From Amblyomma americanum (lineage: Eukaryota; Arthropoda; Arachnida; Ixodida; Ixodidae): DNA of 64,000 nucleotides. Every line of letters starts with the position of its first letter. Position 1 is the first letter of the stretch. The stretch spans positions 158,625,689 to 158,689,688 of the forward strand of contig NC_135500.1 of NCBI RefSeq assembly GCF_052857255.1, given 5' to 3'. Of this stretch, positions 33,694 to 44,599 are shown piece after piece. A program made the position numbers and the translations under genes. The notes beneath the pieces are model-generated. The model was not told the DNA's origin, made no database searches, and saw only the letters and a list, made by a program, of their open reading frames with translations.

Positions 33694-33938
33694 TGGTTTG
33701 GTTTGGTTTAAGCGGAGTTTAATGTCCCAAAGAAGGTCAGGCTATGAGGGACGCCGTAGTGAAGGGCTCCGGAAATTTCGACCACCCGAGGTCCTTTAAC
33801 GTACACTGACATCGCACCAGTACATGGGCCTCTAGAATTTAGCCTCCATCGAAATTCAACCGCTGCGGCCGGAGTCTAACCCGTGTCTTCCGCGTTAGCA
33901 GCCGAGCGCCCTAACCACTGAGCCACCGCGGCGGCAAG
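33694..33938 (-). mobile_element. tRNA-derived SINE, group A
   Basis: The minus strand starts with a tRNA-like head (gccgccgcggtggctcagtgg with A box tggctcagtgg), continues through cgatgtcagtgtacgttaaa and gtggtcgaaatttccgg, and ends in a taaaccaaaccaaacca tail. The left flank aagcgaataattgg (33683-33696) and right flank aggcgagtcattgg (33939-33952) match at 11 of 14 bases, an aged target duplication. It shares its whole length with the copy at 37.2 kb. Confidence 0.85.
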
Positions 33939-33952
33939 AGGCGAGTCATTGG

Positions 33953-35836
33953 TAGTTAGCATCCACCCATGTGCAGCCTGCAAACCAAACCTATGCAACT
34001 TTCAGGGAAATATTGTAGATGAAGAAACATTCATCCTGCTCCAGAATTCGGGCCGCAACCACCGCCTGTCCGGTGCAGTAGCCGTACCAATTTAGTCAAC
34101 CAAGACGGCTAGTAGATGGTACGGCTAAACTAGGAAGGTCTTGTAAAAGCTGCACAGCTCTCCTTTTTAGCCTTACGGCTACTGTATGCTGGTTCCAACT
34201 AAGTAATCACTCCCCTACTGCAAACCAGCTGCATCCTGGAGGATTGTGCTAAACATTGGGCAGCTAGCGTTTAACCTGAAACATTATCAGGTTATTTTAT
34301 TAAACGTAATTGAACCATTACTCACTACGAGAGCATGGTCAATTCTGCAACAATGTATAGTCGCAAAGCCGGCTCATGATCACCGCAATACGTATGTTAA
34401 TATGATTAATATTTATTTATTATGAACTTTAAGGACAGTGAAACACGATACAAATAGCGAATAGCTAGCAAAGCCAAAAAGGCTAGCCCAGGAGTTAAAC
34501 TCGTCTCCCATGGTACTTTCCATGACACTTTTTGCGCACTTAAGGAGCGCTATTTGGACAATGTGGATAGTAAGAGGCAATAGACGAAGGAGGTTCATAC
34601 ATGCATACAGCTTGGTAATTGGAGCAGCGAAAGAAATGCTAAATTCCTTACTCTCTGGATGTGGCAGATTTTCTCATGTTCCCGATCTGCGTTCCTCTTT
34701 TACGCCGCAATGCTTAACAAACAGCAAATGTTAACTTGTTTAGCTGAGAGACCTTATATGAATCGTATCAGCTGATCCTTTCTTTCTAACAATTTCAGTT
34801 CAAAAGGCTCAGACCTTCCAGCACGCTAAACATGACATTTCATGCCGAGGAGATTTTATACCACAACTGGTCATTCGTAACACGTGTTCACGCTTGCACA
34901 GGTAAAAAGAAACGCTTATATGGTAGGGGTTACCTAGTGGCCAGGTGGTGAATACTAATGCGGGATGATGTCAGCTTGTGATGTGCTATGCTTAAAAAAA
35001 TGGCATAGCGGCTCGTACGCCGTACAAAAAAGAGAACTAATAAATTGAAGCATATGTTACTGCACGTATATAATGACAGGTAATGTTCACTACATTCAAA
35101 TCAGTGCGGAAGCACGAGTTAGTGCTACGTAGAAGACGACGATGAGCGGGCAGTGCCGCGGGATGATGCTCTCGCCCTTCTACAACATACAATTACGCTT
35201 CTCAGACACACAATCGGCATGAGACGATTTTGCTAGGCTCTGAACCTTCGGATTAGTGTTTCGCACTAATACGTGCGGCATTGCGATGACATTACCATGA
35301 ATAATATGCCAAAAAACGTTCGCCGTATGCAAGCGAGATTCACAAAACATGCCCTGTTGCGCAGCATATAAGGTCCCTCATGAAAGTGTTACTGTTATAT
35401 TGCACCAATTCGTTTACATAATTTCTTCTTAGGGACAAGCGTTTACCGGTCAATTTTGGAGTTTGTGCAAACTGAGAATTTAGTAACGCCTGAATAACGT
35501 TCTTAATAGACTATTGTCCAGTACAGTAGTGGCATTGATGCCTATGTGTGCCGAGGGATGGGCACTATACAGAAAGTTACAGCTGTGCTCATAACATTCA
35601 GTTTGGCGGCGTTTGTTCGCTCTGTTGTATTGAGCGCAGTATAAATATCGTACAAAGTTGTTTGCGGTGGATAATGTGCGTAAAGCCAGCGCTGTTTTTT
35701 TTTTGCAATCTCTCCTCCTTCCTGTTAACCAGATCTTATCCTTTCTCCAATAAGTTACATAGTAACAATTCGTTGCATGTTCATCATTTAAAAGCAAAAA
35801 GGAATGTGGATTAGCCAACTAATCCAGGATATACAA
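33953..35836. other. Intergenic, with one 10-bp inverted repeat
   Basis: agccgtacca (34080-34089) and tggtacggct (34117-34126) are exact reverse complements around a 27-nt loop. No gene is recognised in the rest. Confidence 0.4.
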
Positions 35837-36140
35837 AGCGAAAGCTGTAGGTGTTGATTGTGTCCACTGGCGTTGGCGCTGACAACGTTTTAGACGCCGA
35901 TGATTTTTTAGAAAGGAAGGGCGCATAACTGGCTCCCTGGGTCAGTGGACGCCTCAATCGCGCTTTGAGGCACGCGGCGGTGTTGAGAATGAGACATGGG
36001 CTGCTTGAATTAGCGCTGCCAACGTTGCGGCAGACACGCGGCACTGCAGCAACATGGCCGCAGCGTTCATTTGGCGACAAACCTCTCGCGGTTAGCCATT
36101 AAATGTCGCCTGACAGGGTGGTAGGGTGGGCTTAGTAATT

Positions 36141-36192
<52 letters not shown>

Positions 36193-36502
36193 AAGTAGTA
36201 GTAAGTGTTTAATGTAAAATAAGAACAAAGAGGAAGGTAAAAGATCCTTGCGAGCCCCTATCCACTGGGCGGAACACACTCTACGTTATAGAGGCCAAGC
36301 CGCGTCTGCTCGGCTAGATCACGTGATCGGGCAGCAGCCGTTCCGCGGCTGTGGAACCCCGCCGCAGCGACGGCGAAGACTCGGCTCGGCGGCGGTGCAC
36401 TCACGTGATGCGTTGCTATGGCTGCGGAGCAGCAAGGACGTTCAAGGTCAAATTGCAGCTCACGGCGAAATCAGTGCCGCTGAGGCAGTAAAGCTTTCGC
36501 CT
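35837..36502. mobile_element. GC-rich MITE-like element with internal TAG array
   Basis: The left edge carries agcgaaagctgta and the right edge cagtaaagctttcgcct, which are partly inverted (shared core gcgaaagct). The interior is far more GC-rich than the flanks and contains two cacgtga boxes near 36318 and 36402. I recall similar GC-rich blocks ending in a cgaaagct core as dispersed tick repeats. The open frames inside (35811-36080 minus, 36248-36532 plus) have no domain. Borders and class are inference. Confidence 0.4.
36141..36203. repeat. (TAG)n trinucleotide microsatellite
   Basis: 63 bp of gta/tag units with one aga interruption near 36192. It creates a poly-Leu minus frame that is not a gene. 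Confidence 0.95.
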
Positions 36503-37162
36503 AAAAAGCCAAAACTAAACGAAGCAGCCTAACGCTTCGATACAGATAATGCAACGTGGTGACAAGCCAATGGGTAGCAAATCGTGCGAAGACGATCACG
36601 GGATTTAATGAGCGCTATGCGAAACGTCTTGCCTAGGAGTACTTATTCGAGCCACTGCTCACCTTGTAATATTCTGTAATGCAATAAGAACAGCAGTGAA
36701 AACCTACCTTTCAACGATGCTATAACTGAGAAGTTAAAACTTTATATGAATAACCAGGCCGAACGTTGCTATATACATGTCCCTCTCATAGCTTTATAAG
36801 TTACCTAAATGAATATTTAACGTCGATTGGGGAAGCAAATCAATCAAGTAACCTTTCTAATACGGTGTAGCAGTACAGTGAAAACATAAAGTAAGGATTA
36901 AAGGCTTGATAGCACTGGGTTGCAACACGACAGGTGTCATCCGGTGCTTTGCATTATCAGTGTGAGGGATCGTTATCAAACAGCTTTCTTAAGCACAAAA
37001 TTTCTCATAAGTCATCTGCAACTGAAAGTGGTTACTCCTTCAGTAAAGTTCCGCAACAAAAAATTTCAAAATGCCTCCCTCCAGATCAAAGGCGGCAGTT
37101 TATATTTTTCTTGCATACATCTTCTAAGAACTCGAGGTCCAGTGTAACGCGCGCTTCTTCCG
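36503..37162. other. Intergenic, no recognised feature
   Basis: Nothing supported. Confidence 0.4.
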
Positions 37163-37425
37163 ACAGCATGTATGGTTTGGTTTGGTTATGGGGGTTTAAC
37201 GTCCCAAAGCGACTCAGGCTATGATAGACGCCGTAGTGAAGGGCTCCGGAAATTTCGACCACCTGGGGTTCTTTAACGTGCACTGACAGCGCACAGTACA
37301 GGGGCCTCTAGAATTTCGCCTCGATCGAAATTCGACCGCCGCAGCTAGGATCGAAGCCGTGTCTTTCGAGCCTGCAGCCGAGCGCCATAACCACTCAGCC
37401 ACCGCGGCGGCCTACAGCATGTATG
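37163..37425 (-). mobile_element. tRNA-derived SINE, group A, with target duplication
   Basis: The SINE (37174-37413) lies between two copies of acagcatgtat (37163-37173 and 37414-37424). On the minus strand the head has A box tggctgagtgg and B box gcttcgatcc. The body has gtgcactgt, gttaaagaacccc and ggtggtcgaaatttccgg, and the tail has a caaaccaaacc run. Polymerase III transcription and LINE-driven insertion are implied for the family. The intact duplication suggests a relatively recent insertion. Confidence 0.9.
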
Positions 37426-38010
37426 ATATTTCATAAATCTGTATTATATAAAACAAAACTTGGAAAGAAAACGGGAAGTTCAATCCTAAACAATATAATA
37501 AACTGCTTTTAGGTTGCATTCTCGGCAAACATTGGAAGATATCCGCCAGAAAACGCGGCGAACCTGTACCCAAACATGGTGTGAAATACGTTCGAAAACA
37601 TTGCAAAATTCTTCATCTGAATAGTATCCTGCAGAACAAATAAAAAGTTACTGTGTAGCCGCGCATTGCTTTGAAACCAGCTATAGTGCAAATAGATCTT
37701 GTGTATCTCCAAATCCAGTCCACACGACCACCGCTACAGCCTCTCACACTGCGTTTAATAACTGTTGTATTCGTGATCCGTCTTTCAAAAGTATGTCGCT
37801 TTGAAATGCTAGGCGGTAGTACCGCTGAGAGTAAGCTAGCTACGAAATCATCGTCATCTTTATCTTTCATCAATTTGTTGAGCATAACGAGGCTGCAAGT
37901 TGCCGAGTCCAGTTAAGGAAAGCAGCGGATGAAGAACCTCCTCAAGCCACCAAAGAGGTCATGCACCCTGCACATCTCGAAGAACAGAAGCCGGGAAAAA
38001 CAGATAACCC
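37426..38010. other. Intergenic, no recognised feature
   Basis: Nothing supported. Confidence 0.4.
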
Positions 38011-38242
38011 GACCGCGGCGGCTGCGTTTTTATGGAGGCAAAACGCTAAGGCGCTCGTGTGCTGTGCGATGTCAGTGCACGTTAAAGATCCCCAGGTGGT
38101 CGAAATTATTCCGGAGCCCTCCACTACGGCACCTCTTCCTTTCTCCTTTCACTCCCTCCTTCATCCCTTCCCTTACGGCGCGGTTCAGGTGTCCAACGAT
38201 ATATGAGACAGATACTGCGCCATTTCCTTTCCCCAAAAACCA
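38011..38242 (+). mobile_element. tRNA-derived SINE, group B, 5' truncated
   Basis: The copy starts within the end of the tRNA-like head (cccgaccgcggcggctgcg) and continues through gtgcgatgtcagtgcacgttaaag, ggtggtcgaaattattccgg, a C/T-rich middle and gtgtccaacgatatatgag. It ends at an ATT microsatellite tail. It shares the core with group A but has a different 3' half. The copy at 49.1 kb belongs to the same group. Confidence 0.85.

Positions 38243-38327
<85 letters not shown>
38243..38327. repeat. (ATT)n microsatellite tail of the SINE
   Basis: 85 bp of ATT repeats directly abut the 3' end of the group B SINE. This suggests expansion of the element's own simple tail. Confidence 0.95.
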
Positions 38328-38328
<1 letters not shown>

Positions 38329-38517
38329 ACGGAGACTCGTTCAGCAGCCTTTGGTCCTTGAAAAGTCTCGAGCGTGGCTGCCACCGCCTATTAGGCCAGC
38401 TAGATTGCAGCATGTCTTTTCTGCATTATTTTTCAACTTTACTGCTTCAGGAAAGTATAAAATATATCATATTTATTAAAAATCATCCATTCTGCTAACT
38501 TTAAAAACCACCACCAA

Positions 38518-38679
38518 GACACTTTTCATGGCAATATCGACTGTACTGTATTTATTGCGCTTTTGGGAAATCGTGCATCTAAAAGGGGAAAAGGCGAATG
38601 CTTAGGCCGACAAGACATCACTGCAGTAAAGACACTTTTTATGACAATATCGACTGCAGTGTATTTATTGCATTTTTGT
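38518..38679. repeat. Two diverged direct repeats about 112 bp apart
   Basis: gacacttttcatggcaatatc... at 38518-38565 recurs as gacactttttatgacaatatc... at 38631-38678, through cgactg and gtatttattgc. Roughly 85 percent of bases match by eye. Confidence 0.7.
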
Positions 38680-41600
38680 TAAGTACATATCTTCTTAGCT
38701 GTTTGCCAAGAGCACAGTTCTAAGACGCTCTCTCAATTTAGATCCCTTGCATAATTCAGCACTTTACTGAAAGAAGGTGACTGTGTTTTAGTGTTTCATG
38801 CATTGCCTAAGTTTCTATACATTAAAAGTGGCTTTGTAGGATTTTTCACTAAATATAGATAGATATCCTAAGAAGCCATTGCACGCTTCGAACCTATGGC
38901 GCCTTGGTACCCATGACATGCAGAAAAATCATTAAAGATAAACCTGCAACTGCTTCCGCTAGCTTTCTTTTTATGTTAAAGTAAACAGCCCGACTTGTAC
39001 CGAAAATTACATTCTGAATGATGTGGACATAACATTGTATCTGTTTGCAGTCGTGAGCTAAACAGCATTGTATGTTAAAATATCTCTCCTAGATTCCGGT
39101 TGCAATATAGAAAACATCCTTGCTAGAAAGGAAGAGTTTCTTTGAGAATAGTTACATACACACTTAGAAAATATGGTCAAAACCGATCCAGGTAGGATAC
39201 TGGAAAAGCGTTACATATTTCAACATCAGGAGCGCACAAACCATTCATTCCCTCTTGCCAAAGTGATTCAGCACACGCGTATTGCAATCTGGTTTTCTTC
39301 AGCTTTTGCTCAGGATCGTACAGAGCCGATAAAAGCGAAGTTTGTAATCTTAAGGCCTTACGTCTAAAAGAAAGTCTCAGTTTCAGTACATCTCTCTGCA
39401 TTCATATGCCAGTGCACCAGCTAAGACAAGGGAAGAAAGCGATGAAAGCAACTGGCCGCTTTCTGTAGAAATATGCCTTGAAGGAGCACTCTATGTTGAG
39501 AAAAGCAAAAACGCATTCAAAACGGCTTTTTGTGCTGTTTTTCGGGGCTGTTTTTTTTTTGGCATGAATGCTGCGTTTGACCCAAGGCCCCGTTTTTCTG
39601 TTACTAAGAACGCACGTTATATTAAAGCTTATGAAGAGTGCCGAGATACTGTTTAAAAAAGAGCAGCTTTTACTTAGCGTCCAGTGAATTTAAATCCTCC
39701 AGACCTTTTTACAAAGCAATAAGCAAACTATAGAGTGGTTTCTAGGACTTAAATCTTCACTGGAATGCGGCATGAATGCAATCTCAGAGCCTTCCATTGA
39801 AAAAAAATCTTCAGTATGTTATTCTAAAGTTTTGCTTTTTGCCCCGACATGAGATATTTCAGCAACCTTTGCGGGCACAGGCATCCCCAACCAAAACAAA
39901 AACTAACATCCTCTCCAGTTCGAGGAACATTTTCAAAAGAAGAAAGAGTGGAAAGATTCGTTATTCACCGAGAATTTCGTTTTAAGTCATTAGACGCTAG
40001 AAAAAAACATAATTTTCTTCTTCTTCAGACCCTAAACATGCAACTTAACTTCCTTTTTTTTCCGTTTCAAGGGCATCGTTAATGTGTTTTTTTTTACTCA
40101 TTCTTGTTGCTTTTAATGCTGGTGGAACTTCGTCATCTTAACCACTTCGCGGCGCTGGCCGAGCTGGTAGCTGCACTTGCGAAAACATTATCGAAAGCAT
40201 TAATTTGCATTATCTGTCTTTCCTTGCCATCCCCGAATGATTTCTCTATTTCTTTTGGTGAGAGAACTTTTTCTCTTACTACTGCCCACAGAGGTGAACT
40301 CTCATGTTTAAGGCTCCCAATAAATTTTATAACTTTTTTTACGTTCTGACCTATTCGGCATTGGCATTTACACTGGTTTCACGGCAGCTCCGCACCATAT
40401 GAAAGAGTGCAGGTTTAAAACTTCCTAGGATATCACTTATCGTGTAGAGCCAAAAAAGGAAGTGGTTAACAGTACTTCACCACTCAATAACTCTTCAGAG
40501 AACTGCTGAATCCCAAGATTCCGAGGGCAATATGGGCAGTGGCAGGTAAAGATTATGAGGAAAAAAAAAACCCACAGCGTTGCAGCCAACGAGCACGCCA
40601 ATAAGTACCAGGCCGTTTGCTACTCTGCAGTCCAAACAGAGCTCAGCAGCTACTCAATGCCTGCCATAATATATATTTTTTTTTCATAAACGCCTTGCCT
40701 CCGAAGCATCCACTCTAACCCTAAATAACGCTTGATGTTGTGTTTGGCATTTACTTTTGCGAAAGTTTCTGCCGCACAATCTTTCGGTGATTTCGATGGC
40801 TGCGAAAGAACTCACCTGAAACACCGGTTTGTTTCAATGCAACCGAAGGCAATCAAGTCAGCGAATAAAAGCAGCGATTTGTTTCGCAACGTTGGCATTT
40901 GGCAACAACGATATTATAAAGGAAATGTAATTTCAACGAAGTTTCTTGCGAAAGAGACAACACGAATCGAGGTATCGTTGGAGACGTCGGCCTAGCCAAA
41001 AAATGTGGCTAAACTAAACAAAGGCTCAGTTAAGCAGAGTTAAGCAAATTAAGCAGAGAACTAGTTTCATTTAAAGAACTGGAGAGAATCACTTTGCGAG
41101 TCAAGGGATAAGAGTCTTTAGTGGTTAAAAAAAAAAGCATTTCTCTTAACATTTTTCTTTTTCCTATCCAGATGATGTGCTCGCAGGTTAGTTCTATACT
41201 CAAGGGCGGCAGCAAAGTCGTGCCCAATTAATGTGCTGTATGTGTTTATACAAGATGACGTCTAGTCTGTTTTCTGTCGTCGTCGTCAAAGATTTGTGGT
41301 TGCATGTAAATATCAATCACGCAACGACTTCAAGCGGACTTGGCGCCAAACAGTTTGGATGTTATTTAACCATTTTTCCTAGTTGAAGCCGCTAAGTACA
41401 TCGCCGATTGAGTTTTGGAGCCGCGATAGGGGAGCAAGAAGTTTTTACGTATTGCGCCTAGCGTAGTACTCGGCGCAGCTCATATGCATGTGAAGGCAGT
41501 CACCAAAGCCAACGCGACCAATAATTTTCCTCCCCCCCCCACCCCCATTCATTTGTACGGTTTCTCATTCAAGAAAACTTTGAGTACACTTAAATATTCT

Positions 41601-43930
41601 TAGTGTATTTGCTTCTACTGGGGATACTGTAAAAGGCTAAACACCGTACTTTGCAACTAGTGCATTCAGATATGCGCTGCAAATATCTCGGAGAGTTTGC
41701 ATTGAAATTTCTTTTGTGCAGGGATTGTTTCCTCAAGCTTTCGCAGCTGGTGTACATGCACCGAAGTCTTATTTAAGTGGTAGCAAAACTGCAGACAAGC
41801 ATTGATTACTTTTTTTTCCTGTGACGCATCGGATGGCTTTGCAAGCAGACCACAAGTTCATATGGTACTCACCAAGCCTCAATTCAGCGCCGGCGCCGGG
41901 AGCCGTGTTTGCTCGAACAGAGTTTCGCCATCCCCTAAGCAATATGCAGTGGTGATGCAACCGCGAGGCCCATAACTAAGCGCAAAGAAATGAAAAAAAA
42001 AACTGAACATACGAAAACTTCTTCCAATCCACTCCCAAACTTTTCGCGCACATGCAGGCCAGCAGGGAATGGCTTCTCAAAGAAAAGTAGCAAGAACTCG
42101 AACTACATCCTGAAACCGAAGCGTCGCCGCACTTTCAGAAGCGCTCGCCGTTGTAACGAGGCGACGTGACACGGCCCCTCGCGAGATTGCCTCTAGGGCA
42201 AACAAGGCGTGCCGAAGCGGCCAGGCAAGCAGCTGCTGCAAAACTCAGCTCATCCCACACGATGCCTACACGAAACACTTACCTGCTGTCGCCTACGTAT
42301 TGCATCTGATTTCTATGCCTAAATATTTTCAATAGGTGGGCCAATTTCTGGGAGTTAAGCATTGTGCGCTCAAGAGCGCCGCACATTTTCGTGACTGATA
42401 CGTAATGTGCCAAAAGCCGAAAGGGTCATACTTGCAATGCCCGTTTAGAATTTAAGCGATGTATTTTTATTTCTACCGCCCACGCATGTTCGCAGCTCGT
42501 AGTTAGGACAGAACACTGTGTAGTTTCTGCAGGTTGCTGTATATCTCCAGGTTCTGTAGAAGCATCTGTAATCTGCAATTTGCTCCCGTATTCGACCTCG
42601 CAGATGGCCTTTCTGTATTCGAGCTAACCCAATGTGCCTAAAGTACTGAATCTGACGCTAAAGTGCGACATGTTCTAATATTCCTACTAAAAGCCGGGTA
42701 ATCAATTTGGTTTTGCAGATATTCTAACTTGATTCCCCATCGTCTGGTTTAAAAAAAAAACAAAAAAAATTACCAGCTCTCTCACCGTACATCAAAGAAT
42801 AAAATTTGCAAGCCGTAGCTTCATATCAACTCTCACGACAGCATTAGATCTTATCTGCACTCTTTTTATACAAATGCAACTCTGCCAAAGCTAGCGCGTC
42901 AATTTGCACAGGCTAAGTCCGCGCCCAAAAAGTAGTTTGCCTTACAACCAAAACGCACACAGGCATATTTCGTTGTTAAAAACATTAAGTGCTGTGGCCC
43001 GCACCTCCTGGACTAGTTTTACCTTTTGCTACAATTTCTTTCTACGACTGATCGAGACAAACAGCTGTGAGAAAGCCGGCGATGGGGGTAGCGGCTCTGG
43101 TTTTATTGGAGAAATTTTCTGATCCGTACCTAACATATAAAACTGCTTACTTCAATAGTGCTTATAAACCATTACAAACAGGCGCCCCTACGATGCGAGT
43201 TTGTCACACTAAAAAATAAAGCACGACACCAACGTGAACTGTGGACATCAGTATACGGAAGTTCTTCCTCAATAATGTCAGGTCTTTTGATCTCTAATAC
43301 CATAAGCCCTCACAACAAATGACCGAAACGGCAAAGCGCACAGATAATGATATAAAAAGCCTAGGCCATGTGAACTGCCCAGACGCGACCGCCCTTTGTA
43401 CCTTAGAGTTTATTATCCCTGGTAAATTTACAGATAAGCTGTTAATGGCTGCTTCTGTGGGTCTAGTGACGGCTGTCGCTGACAGTCAGGATGGTGAACA
43501 AAGAGGTGAATATTAACAACAAAGCGCGAGAGGGCGTTGCTGTGCGTATGTAGAATGCACCCTTCATGTTGCGCTTGTCAGTGCTCACGTGAGAAAGTTC
43601 TGCCTGCGAGCGTCATGCTCGACTAATGACCAAACGCAACATGGCGCACCTTCAACTAGCGACATCCGCACTCCTGTCCACAGGTGCTCCTCACACGTAT
43701 TACACAGCCTTAATTGCTGGCAAAGTTCTTGTTTTTTAAATAAATAGGCATCATTAGCACATCCATCACAAACATTTAAGCATGAAAACAGAGCACATAA
43801 AGGCGCAGAGAGTGACGATAACAAAGCATAGTTTTTCTCTGCGTTGCACCAGACCATAGCGGTACTAATGTGTCACTTAATAAGAATTCTTAGTTTTTGT
43901 GCAACGCTCACGAGGTGTCATTGTTCGCAG
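38680..43930. other. Long intergenic stretch, no recognised gene
   Basis: Frames are short (under 90 codons) and without motifs. A C-rich run lies at 41531-41547. No RNA gene or named repeat is visible. Confidence 0.4.
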
Positions 43931-44599
43931 TCATGTTTCGCTGAATTTCACGGGAATCGAAGTTATATCCAAAACTAAAAGACGTCCCCTATCAATAACC
44001 TTTAATCTATCAAGAATGTCTTCTCTAGCTGCTATGGCGCCGTTGTCAGTGATAAGAATGCTTGGGATTTTGACGTTGCGAAGAGGCGCTCCTCTCCACG
44101 TGCTTCGTTTTTTTGTTTGCAACCTTGAACTTAAACCCAATTTCCTTCGCCATATATATATTTTTTTTGCATTCCAGTAAAGCGAATCGAAAATTCTGTC
44201 GAAAGCAGGCATCGCCGCTGCATGGCTAGTGCTGTCGCTGGCGGTGCGAGTTACTGGAATGGGGTGCATGTTCGCGTTATTAATGCAATCGCTGTTTGCG
44301 AAAACGCTCGATATAACGTATGACGCTCTGAACTTACGTTCCGTACAGACAGCCTTGTCTGAGAGGGTCCTTGCATTCGAAAAGCCGTCTAGACATCGTC
44401 GCTTGTTCTGTTTATGCAGTTTAGTAGAGAGGTCCCAATAGCGATCTAGTGAGAGCTCGTTGTAATGCTGCGCACTCAGAAACCCCCACTTTGGCGAAGC
44501 ACGAGACAAGTGGTGGCCAATATGTAGGCTCCATAAAACGAATGCCCTTAACCGGTTGCGAGACAACCGGGTATTTGAAAACATACAGCCAGCGCGCAC
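43931..44599 (-). CDS. Unexplained 222-codon open frame
   Basis: This is the longest non-repetitive open frame in the window outside the transposon and OATP regions. The frame opens after a TGA; its first ATG is a few codons in, so the listed start (GTG) is not meaningful for a eukaryote. The product would be basic, with no signal peptide, clear membrane segment or family motif that I recognise. Codons are mixed and include low-complexity AT stretches (about 44150-44170). It could be a worn transposon frame, an exon of an unknown gene, or chance. No gene function is claimed. Confidence 0.2.
   Translation of the reverse strand: MRAGCMFSNTRLSRNRLRAFVLWSLHIGHHLSRASPKWGFLSAQHYNELSLDRYWDLSTKLHKQNKRRCLDGFSNARTLSDKAVCTERKFRASYVISSVFANSDCINNANMHPIPVTRTASDSTSHAAAMPAFDRIFDSLYWNAKKIYIWRRKLGLSSRLQTKKRSTWRGAPLRNVKIPSILITDNGAIAAREDILDRLKVIDRGRLLVLDITSIPVKFSET

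Noticed and set aside
36067..36279. Poly-Leu minus-strand frame as a membrane protein
   Set aside because: The Leu run is the TAG trinucleotide array.
38072..38498. Frames with poly-Asn or poly-Leu runs
   Set aside because: They are translations of the ATT tail and the body of a SINE.
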